Below the pieces are notes generated by a model. That model did no database searches. It had not been told where the DNA came from and was given only the letters and a program-made list of their open reading frames with translations. A DNA stretch of 33,430 nucleotides from Fulvivirga sediminis (GTDB lineage: Bacteria; Bacteroidota; Bacteroidia; Cytophagales; Cyclobacteriaceae): contig NZ_JAESIY010000010.1 in NCBI RefSeq assembly GCF_016757215.1, positions 186,564-219,993 on the forward strand, in the 5' to 3' direction. The position numbers were made by a program, and so were the translations under genes. This document shows positions 8,170 through 16,529 of the stretch, in pieces (position 1 is the stretch's first letter; every line of letters starts with the position of its first letter).

Positions 8170-8206
8170 CAAATATATATAATGTTTTAACATTAATGTT
8201 TAAACA
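8170..8206 (-). promoter_or_regulatory. yceI-like promoter with 24-bp palindromic operator
   Basis: On the minus strand TATATTTG (8177-8170) exactly fits the TAnnTTTG box, 28 bases before the ATG. Immediately upstream, 8183-8206 is a near-perfect palindrome with halves TGTTTTAACATT and AATGTTTAAACA (one mismatched pair). This is the size and symmetry expected of a MarR dimer site, placed where binding would block RNA polymerase. The assignment to the neighbouring MarR protein is inference. Confidence 0.55.
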
Positions 8207-8223
8207 ATGAATATTTTTTTAAA

Positions 8224-8253
8224 AAAACGACCTCGGAGAATTGAGGTCGTTTT
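8224..8253 (-). terminator. Intrinsic terminator after the RRM gene
   Basis: A perfect 11-bp stem (AAAACGACCTC at 8224-8234 against GAGGTCGTTTT at 8243-8253) encloses an 8-base loop. On the minus strand it is followed by a run of T. It lies 26 bases after the stop of the RRM gene and also insulates the yceI-like promoter. Confidence 0.8.
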
Positions 8254-8278
8254 CAAATACCGATAAATTTATTAATAA

Positions 8279-8533
8279 TTAATAACTTTCAGTCTTAGGT
8301 CTTGCTTCTTTAACTACGATGGTTCTGCCGTCGAATTCTGATTCATTAAGAGTGCTTATGGCTTCTTTAGCCGCTGCATCATCAGGCATTTCTACGAATC
8401 CAAAACCTTTAGATCGTTGTGTTTCTCTGTCAAAGATTACTTTAGCTGAGGTCACTTCACCAAAAGCTTCAAATTGTCTTTGTAGGGCTTCGCTAGTTGT
8501 TCGGTAGTTTAACTTTGCTACAAAAATGTTCAT
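8279..8533 (-). CDS. Small RRM-domain RNA-binding protein
   Basis: This 84-residue protein is essentially one RNA recognition motif. RNP2 is IFVAKL (3-8) and RNP1 is KGFGFVEM (42-49), with the aromatic residues that stack on RNA. A short basic tail ends ARPKTESY. I chose the ATG at 8533 because the family starts MNIFVxxL. A longer reading to 8584 would prepend a hydrophobic stretch that does not belong to an RRM. Such single-RRM proteins occur in Bacteroidota and cyanobacteria, are often cold-inducible and are thought to bind RNA broadly as chaperones. The gene is monocistronic with a strong terminator behind it. The region 8534-8767 upstream is AT-rich and holds no further gene. Confidence 0.9.
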   Translation of the reverse strand: MNIFVAKLNYRTTSEALQRQFEAFGEVTSAKVIFDRETQRSKGFGFVEMPDDAAAKEAISTLNESEFDGRTIVVKEARPKTESY

Positions 8534-8767
8534 TGTAAAATAAATTAAATAAATTAAAACTGCTTGAGAAATATAGTGTAGCAAAGGTCGTTTTTTTGAA
8601 GAGCCAACGCTATTACTTTATAAATGCACAAACATTAATATAAAGATAAGAAAGAGTTTGATTAAAACTAATTATAATGCCATAAGATTATTATGTTATT
8701 TGATCATAATTATATTTATTCCATTAAATAATTAGTTTTTAACATGAAATTAAAAGCATTTAATTAA

Positions 8768-9277
8768 TTATTCAGGAAGGGCTTCTCTTGTTTTTTTGTC
8801 AAGTAATTTTAATAATGTTGGCATTCTATAGGGGCCATCCATTTTTTTGATGTTGTCATAGGCTTCATCAGCGCTCATTCCTGCAGCTGTAATGTAGAGC
8901 GGATTTTTGCTTTCTCCCCTATGCAGTTCTCGCACTAATTTGCTGTTTTCATGGAATCCCGATTTGGCTACTCCTATAATCGGCACTTTCGGATCTAGGC
9001 TTTGGTACAAGTGAGCGCCTAATCCAGGCTTGCCTTTATCGGTTAAGGTTACATAGCCATCAATAATAATAGTGTGAATGGTATGCTCTACCTTTTCCAG
9101 TAAGCTGAGGATGCATGGTAGTTCTCTTTTGTAAAATTCACCAGGTTCGTAGTCCGCTACTCCTTCGGTTATTTCTGACAAGATGCTATATGGGGCTGCG
9201 TCTTCCCAGTTTTCAAAGAGAAGGCATACTGTTTTTGCTTTGTTACTAAAGTAAAAGGAGTCAAATGCTAAAATCAT
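8768..9277 (-). CDS. Endonuclease V-like protein (short form)
   Basis: This 169-residue protein matches endonuclease V, which nicks DNA (or RNA) one base 3' of deoxyinosine. The N-terminal strand ILAFDSFY supplies the metal ligand Asp6. YEPGEFYKRELP (43-54) carries Glu52. IIIDGY (71-76) carries Asp73, and GLGAHLYQ...PIIGVAKS follows. The C-terminal GPYRMPTLLKLLDKK aligns with the family's R-x-P-x-x-x-R-x-A-D end and would supply Asp160. The protein is shorter than E. coli Nfi (223 residues), lacking N-terminal sequence before the first strand and some loops. It lies 35 bases after the TrmN6-like gene on the same strand, so the two are probably co-transcribed. It could be a diverged relative with altered substrate. 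Confidence 0.75.
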   Translation of the reverse strand: MILAFDSFYFSNKAKTVCLLFENWEDAAPYSILSEITEGVADYEPGEFYKRELPCILSLLEKVEHTIHTIIIDGYVTLTDKGKPGLGAHLYQSLDPKVPIIGVAKSGFHENSKLVRELHRGESKNPLYITAAGMSADEAYDNIKKMDGPYRMPTLLKLLDKKTREALPE

Positions 9278-9312
9278 TTTGAATTGTTTTTTAAAATCAA
9301 ATTTCCGGATGG

Positions 9313-10035
9313 TTATAGTTTGATGTAGAAATCTTTTGTTAAAAGCTTATAAGGTGTTGTCCATTCATTGCTGGGTGTATAATGTATTAATGAGTCTTCA
9401 ATAGGTGCTTTTTTCACTTTAGAAAATTCCAGTAACCACCTTTCCTGAGGTTTACGTTCTTTGCTGAAAAAGCCAGTTTTCCTATTGATGAATAATTCAA
9501 AATCATTTGATTTTTCAATTAGCGACAAGCCTTCCTGGTAAGGAAGTATCACACTAAATTTACCCTGTGGTGTTAATAAATGGTTGACAGAGTTGAGCAG
9601 CTCTTCTTGGCTCAAGGTATGGTTGTGCCGCGCTTGCTGGCGGCCTTCTGATTGTGCTTTAGTGCCTCCTTGCTCAAAATAGGGAGGGTTAGATATGATC
9701 AGATCATAATAATGCCTTTCTTTTTTATTGCTTAGTTCTTGTATTGATATTGTCTTAGAAGAGAGTCGATCACTCCAGGGAGAAACCTGAAAATTCATGC
9801 TGGCTTCTGCTGCGGCTGCTTCACTTACATCAATAGCCTCAATTTTACATTGATTGCATCTTTGAGCAATCATTAGGGCGATGAGCCCGGTTCCTGTGCC
9901 TATATCCAGTACCTTCTCGGGGGCATCAACAGTGGCCCAGGCGCCAAGAAGAACACCATCGGTACCCACCTTCATGGCTGTATTTTCTTGTATGATAGAA
10001 AATTGTTTAAAGTCAAACTGATGTTTTCTGCGCAT
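9313..10035 (-). CDS. trmN6: tRNA1(Val) (adenine(37)-N6)-methyltransferase, TrmN6/YfiC-like
   Basis: This 240-residue SAM-dependent methyltransferase has the Rossmann motif I VLDIGTGTGLIALM (42-55), the acidic end of strand 2 EAIDVSE (67-73), and the catalytic NPPY at 116-119 typical of N6-adenine methylation. The N-terminal FKQFSIIQENTAMKVGTDGVLLGAW (about 10-34) is characteristic of the YfiC/TrmN6 group, which methylates A37 of tRNA-Val. I chose the ATG at 10035 (MRRKHQFDFKQF). An upstream start at 10086 would add 17 hydrophobic residues not seen in the family. It is the first gene of a two-gene unit with the endonuclease V-like gene and is divergent from fhs. Confidence 0.87.
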   Translation of the reverse strand: MRRKHQFDFKQFSIIQENTAMKVGTDGVLLGAWATVDAPEKVLDIGTGTGLIALMIAQRCNQCKIEAIDVSEAAAAEASMNFQVSPWSDRLSSKTISIQELSNKKERHYYDLIISNPPYFEQGGTKAQSEGRQQARHNHTLSQEELLNSVNHLLTPQGKFSVILPYQEGLSLIEKSNDFELFINRKTGFFSKERKPQERWLLEFSKVKKAPIEDSLIHYTPSNEWTTPYKLLTKDFYIKL

Positions 10036-10100
10036 GCTCTTCCTTGTAAAGCTCAAAATTACCCAGAATATGCAAAGGATTGACAATACAGCCTAAAACC

Positions 10101-10130
10101 TTTCATTTTAGATGGGGAATGATATCTTTG
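10101..10130 (+). promoter_or_regulatory. Promoter-like element upstream of fhs
   Basis: TATCTTTG at 10123-10130 is an exact TAnnTTTG match, and TTTC at 10101-10104 lies 18 bases upstream as a weak -33 element. The fhs ATG follows 25 bases after the -7 box. Confidence 0.5.
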
Positions 10131-10155
10131 TTAGCCTCTAAAACCATGAAAACAA

Positions 10156-11844
10156 ATGTCAGTAAAACAAACCTATAAATCAGATTTAGAAATAGCACAA
10201 TCTACGGAGCTGAAGCATATAAAGGGCATAGCACAGTCAGTAGGTATAAGTGAAGATGACCTTGAAATGTATGGAAAATACAAGGCAAAGCTTCCTTTAC
10301 ATCTGGTTAATGAAGAGAAAATAGCTCAGAGTACGCTCATTTTAGTTACCGCTATGACACCTACACCTGCCGGAGAAGGTAAAACTACCACTTCTATAGG
10401 TTTAGCTGAGGGACTCAATAAATTGGGTAAGCAAACTACTGTAGTACTTAGAGAGCCATCTTTAGGTCCTGTATTTGGCATGAAAGGAGGTGCAGCGGGA
10501 GGAGGTTATAGTCAGGTGGTGCCTATGGAAGATATTAACTTACATTTTACTGGAGATTTCGCTGCTATTGAGAAGGCTAATAACTTATTGGCAGCACTGA
10601 TCGATAATAATATTCAAACTAAGACCAATAATCTCGGTATAGACCCTCGTACCGTAGAGTGGAAAAGAGTGATGGATATGAACGATCGTGGTCTCAGGAA
10701 TATAGTTACTGGTATGGGCGGTAAGTCAGGAGGTATGATGCGTGAGACTGGTTTTAACATTACCGCGGCCTCTGAGATTATGGCTATTTTATGTTTGGCC
10801 AAAGATATTGATGATCTTAAACAAAAGATTGGTAACATCTACATAGGAGACACTTTTGATGGGAAAGCTGTTTTTGCAAGAGATCTGGGAGCGCAAGGGG
10901 CTATGGCGGCGTTGTTAAAAGATGCTATTAAGCCAAACCTGGTACAGACGCTAGAAGGAAACCCCGCCATAATTCATGGAGGTCCGTTTGCTAACATTGC
11001 ACAAGGCACTAATTCTATTATAGCCACTAAAATGGGAATGTCTCTTACGCCTTATGTAGTTACTGAGGCTGGCTTTGGCGCAGACCTGGGGGCAGAGAAG
11101 TTTCTTAATATTAAGTGTGGTTATGCGGGTTTTTCGCCTAAAGCGATAGTGGTGGTAGCTACTGTAAGAGCTCTGAAATATCATGGAGGTCAAAAATTAG
11201 AAGACCTCAAAGAAAAAAACACAATGCACTTAGTGAAGGGCTTGGTAAACCTGGAAAAGCATCTGGAAAATGTCAAGTTATACGGTGTTCAGCCTGTGGT
11301 TTCAGTTAACAGATTTTCTTCTGATTCTGATGAAGAAATAGAAATAGTAAAGGAAAGGTGCGCCGAGTTAGGGGTGAAAGTGGCGGTTTCTGAAGGCTGG
11401 GAACATGGAGGTGAAGGTACTACTCAGCTGGCAGAGGAGGTGCTTAAGGCAGTGGAAGAATGTACACAACCTTTTAAGCCTGTATATGATTGGAACTGGT
11501 CTGTAGAAGATAAGATAGAAGCTGTGGCGCGTAAGGTGTATGGAGCCAGAGAGGTGGAGTTCTTACCTAAGGCTAAGCAAAATTTAAAGAAAATAGCACG
11601 TATAGGTCTCAGTGACAAGCCTATTTGCATAGCTAAAACTCAAAACTCTTTGAGTGATGATCCTCATGAGCTGGGAAGGCCTCAAAATTTTACGCTTACA
11701 GTGAGGGAGATAGAAATTGCAGCCGGAGCAGGTTTTTGCATTCCTATAACTGGCAATATGCTTAGAATGCCCGGTCTGCCAGCAGTGCCTGCTGCTATTG
11801 ATATGGACATAGATAACAATGGTAAAATATCTGGGTTAAGCTAA
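10156..11844 (+). CDS. fhs: Formate--tetrahydrofolate ligase
   Basis: This cytosolic enzyme joins formate to tetrahydrofolate using ATP, giving 10-formyl-THF for purine and one-carbon metabolism. The 562-residue length is normal for the family. The ATP-binding loop TPTPAGEGKTTTSIGLAEG lies at about 69-87, followed by the conserved REPSLGPVFGMKGGAAGGGYSQV block (about 99-121, read in pieces), DINLHFTGDFAAI, GGKSGGMMRETGFNITAASE and a C-terminal GxGFxxPxTGxMxRMPGLP. All typical landmarks are intact. A promoter-like box precedes the gene, and fdhD and a formate-dehydrogenase-like gene follow, so the block appears devoted to formate handling. The gap to fdhD is 72 bases and contains a short hairpin. 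Confidence 0.97.
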   Translation: MSVKQTYKSDLEIAQSTELKHIKGIAQSVGISEDDLEMYGKYKAKLPLHLVNEEKIAQSTLILVTAMTPTPAGEGKTTTSIGLAEGLNKLGKQTTVVLREPSLGPVFGMKGGAAGGGYSQVVPMEDINLHFTGDFAAIEKANNLLAALIDNNIQTKTNNLGIDPRTVEWKRVMDMNDRGLRNIVTGMGGKSGGMMRETGFNITAASEIMAILCLAKDIDDLKQKIGNIYIGDTFDGKAVFARDLGAQGAMAALLKDAIKPNLVQTLEGNPAIIHGGPFANIAQGTNSIIATKMGMSLTPYVVTEAGFGADLGAEKFLNIKCGYAGFSPKAIVVVATVRALKYHGGQKLEDLKEKNTMHLVKGLVNLEKHLENVKLYGVQPVVSVNRFSSDSDEEIEIVKERCAELGVKVAVSEGWEHGGEGTTQLAEEVLKAVEECTQPFKPVYDWNWSVEDKIEAVARKVYGAREVEFLPKAKQNLKKIARIGLSDKPICIAKTQNSLSDDPHELGRPQNFTLTVREIEIAAGAGFCIPITGNMLRMPGLPAVPAAIDMDIDNNGKISGLS

Positions 11845-11865
11845 TGATATATTAATTTGTGTGAT

Positions 11866-11889
11866 AACCTCAAGCCGAGATTTGAGGTT
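11866..11889. other. Short hairpin between fhs and fdhD
   Basis: AACCTCAA (11866-11873) and TTGAGGTT (11882-11889) pair perfectly around an 8-base loop. No T-run follows, so it is a weak terminator at best and more likely an mRNA stability or attenuation element. Its presence supports starting fdhD at 11917 rather than at the upstream TTG. Confidence 0.45.
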
Positions 11890-11916
11890 GGCAGTAATTA
11901 TAAAAAAAGGCGTGTT

Positions 11917-12774
11917 ATGCGAGTGGAGGCTACATCTATTAACAAGTTTACCGATCATCACTATCAAACCGTGCCTGATTTGTTGGCGGTGGAAGAACCA
12001 TTAGAGCTGAGATTAGGCTTTGGAGAGGAGCATATTCGTAAAGAGCAAAGGCTCATGGTAACTATGCGTACGCCAGGAAATGATGAAGAACTGGCTGTGG
12101 GCTTTCTTTTCACGGAAGGAATAATACGCTCGGCTCAAGATATTCTTTCGGTAAAACATTGTAATCGTTTAGAGAGTGAAGAGGAGAGGGGAAATGTGAT
12201 TAGGGTGGAACTGCACCCGCAAGTGAAGTTTGACCCAGAGGCTGCCCAAAGGAATTTTTACATGACCTCCAGCTGTGGAGTATGTGGTAAAAGTTCTATT
12301 GAATCGGTACAGCAATCTTGTGAAATGATCAATGCTGTTTTGAATGTTACTGAAAAAGCCATTATGGATGCCCCAGGCCAGTTAAGAGAAAAACAGAATG
12401 TTTTTGAGCATACCGGGGGGCTTCATGCTGCGGGTTTATTTAGTGAGGCGGGAAAATTGATCAGACTTAGAGAAGATGTAGGCAGGCATAATGCTCTTGA
12501 TAAATTGATTGGCAGTAGTCTTTTAGATTCCTCATCAGCCTCACTTAGAGAAAGTTTTATTTTGGTAAGTGGAAGAGCCAGTTTTGAGTTGGTGCAAAAG
12601 GCTGCGTTAGCTCATGTGCCTATGTTGTTAGCTGTAGGTGCCCCTTCTAGCCTTGCCGTCAATTTAGCCAGGCAAACTAATATGACACTCATCGGGTTTA
12701 TTAAGTCTAGCGGTTTTAATATTTACCATGGAGAGAAAAGGGTAGGGAAGAAAATCGAGCATTTTAAACATTAA
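11917..12774 (+). CDS. fdhD: Formate dehydrogenase accessory sulfurtransferase FdhD
   Basis: FdhD passes sulfur from a cysteine desulfurase to the molybdenum cofactor of formate dehydrogenases, which is needed for their activity. This 286-residue version has VEEPLELRLGFG (about 25-36), DEELAVGFLFTEGII (about 56-70), the sulfur-carrying Cys pair C120 and C123 in SSCGVCGKSS, and the C-terminal GRASFELVQKAALAHVPML...GAPSSLAV region. An ATG at 11917 gives a length close to the E. coli protein (277). The open frame continues upstream to a TTG at 11857, but that stretch contains a hairpin and is not FdhD-like. Seven bases separate it from the next gene, so it is in an operon with the small protein and the oxidoreductase that it presumably matures. 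Confidence 0.95.
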   Translation: MRVEATSINKFTDHHYQTVPDLLAVEEPLELRLGFGEEHIRKEQRLMVTMRTPGNDEELAVGFLFTEGIIRSAQDILSVKHCNRLESEEERGNVIRVELHPQVKFDPEAAQRNFYMTSSCGVCGKSSIESVQQSCEMINAVLNVTEKAIMDAPGQLREKQNVFEHTGGLHAAGLFSEAGKLIRLREDVGRHNALDKLIGSSLLDSSSASLRESFILVSGRASFELVQKAALAHVPMLLAVGAPSSLAVNLARQTNMTLIGFIKSSGFNIYHGEKRVGKKIEHFKH

Positions 12775-12781
12775 ATTAAGC

Positions 12782-13147
12782 ATGAAAATTAGAATTAAAG
12801 GGAATTCTTTAAGGTTTAGGCTTTCTCAAAGTGAAGTAGCCATTATAGGTAAGGAAGGTGTGGTTAGCGACAGTGTTGATTTTGGAGATAGAAAATTGAT
12901 TTATGGGATGGAAGTTACTGAAGACAGTGAACTATCTGTAAGTTTTAATGGCACCTTTGTGACCATAAGAGTGCCAGAACAAACTTTATCTGAGTGGGTT
13001 AATACTGATAAGGTAGGTTTTGATGCAGAAATATCCTTGCCTCAAGGAGATATTTTAACAGTGCTGGTGGAAAAAGATTTTCAATGCCTTAAAGCCCGAC
13101 CGGGAGAAGATGAAGAGGATCTTTATAAGAATCCTTTGGCTCAGTAA
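12782..13147 (+). CDS. Small uncharacterised protein of the fdhD-oxidoreductase operon
   Basis: This 121-residue protein begins MKIRIKGNSLRFRLSQSEV, has a beta-rich middle (SELSVSFNGTFVTIRVPEQ), and ends with FQCLKARPGEDEEDLYKNPLA. It has no signal peptide, no membrane segment and a single Cys at about 100. I recall similar small proteins beside fdhD in Bacteroidota, grouped as a domain of unknown function (possibly DUF7009), but I cannot confirm that here. It sits 7 bases after fdhD and 18 bases before the molybdopterin oxidoreductase, so a role in maturation or assembly of that enzyme is a reasonable inference. Its biochemical function is unknown. Confidence 0.75.
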   Translation: MKIRIKGNSLRFRLSQSEVAIIGKEGVVSDSVDFGDRKLIYGMEVTEDSELSVSFNGTFVTIRVPEQTLSEWVNTDKVGFDAEISLPQGDILTVLVEKDFQCLKARPGEDEEDLYKNPLAQ

Positions 13148-13165
13148 ATTGTAAATGATAACGCT

Positions 13166-15454
13166 ATGGATAAGAAAAAGATAAAGGCACAGCCTCCTGA
13201 AGGTCATGATAAGTTGTTATATGGTCAGAAAACAGAGGTGGCCGCTGGAATAAAGGCCATAAAATCATCTTTAGAACATGTTTTTGGAGAAGTAGGAGTG
13301 GTGGAAGGTTCCAAGGCTCTGCTTAAGCTGAATCAGTTCGATGGTTTTGACTGCCCTGGGTGTGCCTGGCCTGATCCTGACAAGCATAGATCCATAGCTG
13401 AATTTTGCGAAAATGGCGCCAAGGCGGTGGCCGAAGAGGCTACTAAGGCAAGGGTTGATGGTGAATTCTTTGCAAAATATTCTGTTCAAGAGCTTTCTGA
13501 ATGGTCGGATTATGAAATAGGTAAGAGCGGAAGAATAACCGATCCTATGATTTTAAGAGAGGGGAGTGCCCACTATGAGCCCATTGCTTGGGATGAAGCT
13601 TTTAAAACTATAGGTGGCCACCTTAATGCATTGAATTCTCCTGATGAGGCAATATTTTATACTTCAGGAAGAACTAGTAACGAAGCTGCCTTTTTGTACC
13701 AGCTTTTTGTTAGGCAGTTTGGTACTAATAATTTGCCAGATTGCTCTAACATGTGTCATGAATCTAGTGGCACGGGGCTGACTGAGACAGTGGGAATAGG
13801 CAAAGGATCAGTCAAGTTAGATGATTTTTACAAGGCAGAGGTGATCATGATCATGGGGCAAAACCCTGGCACGAACCATCCGAGGATGCTAACGGCACTT
13901 GAAAAGGCAAAAAGCAAAGGGGCTAAGATCGTTTCGGTAAATCCACTTCCTGAAGTAGGTCTTATGACTTTTAAGCATCCTCAAAATGTAAAAGACATGC
14001 TTGGGAAGGGTACTAAGCTCACAGATCACTTTTTGCAAGTAAGAATTAACGGAGATGTGGCTCTCTTAAAAGCGTTGATGATAATGCTTTTTCAGATGGA
14101 AGAGCAAAACCCGGGAAAAGTACTTGATCATCAATTTATAGAAGAAAAGACTGCAGGGTATGAAGATTTTAAAAATGATCTATTAAATCATGATTTAGAT
14201 AACCTTATTAGCCAGACAGGTATAGAAGCACCTGCTATAAGGGAGGTGGCTGAGCTTTTGGCTGCCAAGAACCAGATTATTATTTGTTGGGCCATGGGCC
14301 TTACTCAGCATAAAAATTCTGTAGATAATATTCGTGAAATAGTAAATCTACTTTTGCTAAAAGGAAGTATAGGTAAGCCGGGAGCAGGAACCTGCCCAGT
14401 AAGAGGTCATAGTAATGTTCAAGGAGATAGAACTGTAGGGATTTGGGAAAAACTTCAGCCGGAATTCGCGAAGAAACTTCAGGATACTTTTCATTTTGCC
14501 CCTCCTGAAAAAGACGGTTATGATGTTGTTAAAGCGATAAAAGCAATGCATGAAGGTGAAGCCAAAGTGTTTTTTGCCATGGGAGGAAATTTTCTTTCTG
14601 CTACGCCTGATACTGAATACACGGCTAAGGGATTAATGAATTGTGACTTAACTGTACAGGTATCCACCAAACTTAATAGAAGTCATTTAGTTCATGGTAA
14701 AACAGCTATAATACTTCCATGTCTTGGTAGAACAGAGCGAGATATTCAGTCGTCGGGTCAGCAATTAGTTTCTGTAGAAAACTCTACAGGAGTAGTACAT
14801 AGCTCCAGAGGAAATAAAAGGCCTGCTTCAGATAATTTATATAGTGAGCCTAGGATAGTGGCAGAATTGGCCAAGCACACTTTAGGAGATAGAAGCACTG
14901 TAGATTGGGATGATATGGTGGCTAACTATGATAATATAAGAGACGGAATAGAGAAGACCTGCTCCGGATTTGATGATTTTAATGAACGAGTACGGTTGCC
15001 TGGAGGATTTTATCTACCCAATGGAGCTAGAGAGGCGGAGTTTCATACCGATACAAAGAAAGCGAATTTTACGATTAACGAATTAGCCGATCATCAGCTC
15101 AAAGAAGGTCAATACATCATGATGACTATCAGAAGTCATGATCAGTATAACACCACGATATATGGCTTGCATGATAGGTACAGAGGCGTTCATTATGATA
15201 GAAGAATAGTGCTGATGAACGAAAAAGATATGTCCAAGGCAGGGTTAAAGCCAGAGCAAAAGGTGGATTTAGTGAGCGTGTATGATGGTGAGGAAAGAGT
15301 GGCCAGAAGCTTTTTGGCGATTCCTTATGATATACCTACTCAGTGTGTGGCGACCTATTTCCCTGAAGCTAATGTGCTAGTGCCTCATAATAAATATGCT
15401 ACAAAGAGTAATACCCCTATTTCTAAGTCTGTAGTGATAGAAGTAAGGAGTTAA
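13166..15454 (+). CDS. FdhF/YdeP family molybdopterin oxidoreductase (formate dehydrogenase-like)
   Basis: This large 762-residue cytoplasmic protein (no twin-arginine signal) belongs to the bis-MGD oxidoreductases of the YdeP type. The N-terminus contains DCPGCAWPDP with Cys63 and Cys66, plus Cys81. The cofactor-binding core contains FYTSGRTSNEAAFLYQL (about 164-180), SNMCHESSGTGL with Cys197 near the metal site, VIMIMGQNPGTNHPRM, and CPVRGHSNVQGDRTVG. The C-terminal domain has the dinucleotide-binding IRSHDQYNTTIYGLHDRYRG motif. YdeP-type proteins resemble formate dehydrogenases, but their substrate is poorly defined. Co-location with fdhD and fhs favours formate oxidation or a related reaction. 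I see no selenocysteine codon, and the reading frame is uninterrupted. Confidence 0.93.
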   Translation: MDKKKIKAQPPEGHDKLLYGQKTEVAAGIKAIKSSLEHVFGEVGVVEGSKALLKLNQFDGFDCPGCAWPDPDKHRSIAEFCENGAKAVAEEATKARVDGEFFAKYSVQELSEWSDYEIGKSGRITDPMILREGSAHYEPIAWDEAFKTIGGHLNALNSPDEAIFYTSGRTSNEAAFLYQLFVRQFGTNNLPDCSNMCHESSGTGLTETVGIGKGSVKLDDFYKAEVIMIMGQNPGTNHPRMLTALEKAKSKGAKIVSVNPLPEVGLMTFKHPQNVKDMLGKGTKLTDHFLQVRINGDVALLKALMIMLFQMEEQNPGKVLDHQFIEEKTAGYEDFKNDLLNHDLDNLISQTGIEAPAIREVAELLAAKNQIIICWAMGLTQHKNSVDNIREIVNLLLLKGSIGKPGAGTCPVRGHSNVQGDRTVGIWEKLQPEFAKKLQDTFHFAPPEKDGYDVVKAIKAMHEGEAKVFFAMGGNFLSATPDTEYTAKGLMNCDLTVQVSTKLNRSHLVHGKTAIILPCLGRTERDIQSSGQQLVSVENSTGVVHSSRGNKRPASDNLYSEPRIVAELAKHTLGDRSTVDWDDMVANYDNIRDGIEKTCSGFDDFNERVRLPGGFYLPNGAREAEFHTDTKKANFTINELADHQLKEGQYIMMTIRSHDQYNTTIYGLHDRYRGVHYDRRIVLMNEKDMSKAGLKPEQKVDLVSVYDGEERVARSFLAIPYDIPTQCVATYFPEANVLVPHNKYATKSNTPISKSVVIEVRS

Positions 15455-15477
15455 TGGCCTTAATTGCAGGAAAATAA

Positions 15478-15526
15478 GTGGCATCAAAAGTTCTAGACTG
15501 AACTGATCTTTCGCTTTTGATGCCAC
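15478..15526. terminator. Hairpin between convergent genes
   Basis: GTGGCATCAAAAG (15478-15490) pairs perfectly with CTTTTGATGCCAC (15514-15526) around a 23-base loop. It lies 24 bases after the oxidoreductase stop and before the end of the broken lipoprotein gene on the other strand, so it would serve as a two-way terminator. The T-run is poor. Confidence 0.65.
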
Positions 15527-15547
15527 CTAGTTATAAATATATCGGTG

Positions 15548-16326
15548 TTAATATTTCTGTACTTTTATATCCACTAAAAGACGGTCACTATTGCGTTCTT
15601 TAGTTCTAATAGCTCCTTTTTTTCCTTCAGCTGTTTCAAATAAAATCACATTAGGGATGGAATTGCCGCTAAAGCTCTCTTCATCATCTTTAGTGATAGA
15701 AAATTTTGATAAGGCTGCATCATCCTTCATTTCATTAAAATCTTCTGCGGTCATTATAACTTCACTTTGATAGTTCATAAAATAAGTTTCTGAAGCATTA
15801 GGAATATCAAATGATGATGAAGTTGGACTTTGGAAGAAGTTAACAGAATGGCCGAAGCTGCCAAAAGTGATATCTATAGAAGCTCCATTTTCTTCGGTAA
15901 CTTCACTATCAGTAAACTTTTTACCATCTTTAATAGAGAAGAATCTTCCGTAGCTATCATCTGATTCCAAGCCAAATTCTACATTTGAAAACTCAATTAT
16001 AGCATTATTTCCTTTTATGTTGATAGTAGCCGTTTTCTGATCTCCCCGTCCACGTGACGCCTAAGCAGTAAGCGTTATTTTAAATTCTCCTGCTTTATCT
16101 ACCATGATTTCAGAGGGAGTATGTTCTATAGAGGTCATAACTGAGGCTCCTTCGGAAAATTCCCATTTGTAATTATATGCACCAGTAGAGGTGTTTCGTC
16201 ATCATCAGAGCAAGAGAATACGAGTAAACTTGCAGTCAAGATTAATGTCAGCAATTTGTTTATAAAAAAATATTTATTTTTATAGTTTAAAAAATATTTC
16301 GCGAGTCTAAGTAAAAAGACTTTCAA
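15548..16326 (-). pseudogene. Broken PKD-type lipoprotein gene
   Basis: Three blocks read as one protein but are disrupted. The 5' part (from 16326) encodes a hydrophobic signal and a lipobox ending LLVFSCSDDDE, with Cys39 as the lipid attachment site. After a frame change near 16188-16206 a second frame continues NTSTGAYNYKWEFSEG and GEFKITLTA, which is the end of a PKD-like beta-sandwich. It is then stopped by an in-frame TAG at 16063-16061. Beyond the stop the same frame continues with DQKTATINIKGNNAIIEFSN and the remaining ~150 residues, ending VDIKVQKY. In intact PKD lipoproteins the missing part between SDDD and NTSTG is about 15-20 residues, so a deletion is likely. The 3' 140-residue piece starting at 15970 is probably not an independent gene. 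Confidence 0.75.
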
Positions 16327-16529
16327 AAGATAGGTTTATAAGGATACATAATATAATTTCTGATAATAAAAACTTAATTATGTGTTTTTTTTAAGGATTT
16401 TTAATTGACAAGATTAGAATTTTTTCCTTGAAAATATGGTTACAATTGGCCTTTTAAATTCATTAATTTGCTCAATAACCATTGTATATTGTGCCTAAAC
16501 TACCTAAACTACCCTATTTAATATAATTT

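Noticed and set aside
8534-8584. N-terminal extension of the RRM protein
   Set aside because: The added 17 residues are hydrophobic and do not belong to an RRM; the ATG at 8533 gives the standard MNIFV start.
13166-15454. Possible selenocysteine in the formate dehydrogenase-like enzyme
   Set aside because: The candidate metal-site position is an ordinary Cys codon (Cys197), and no in-frame TGA interrupts the gene.
15548-15970. 140-codon frame as an independent gene
   Set aside because: The reading frame continues upstream through PKD-like sequence until an in-frame TAG at 16063-16061, so it is the 3' part of a broken gene.
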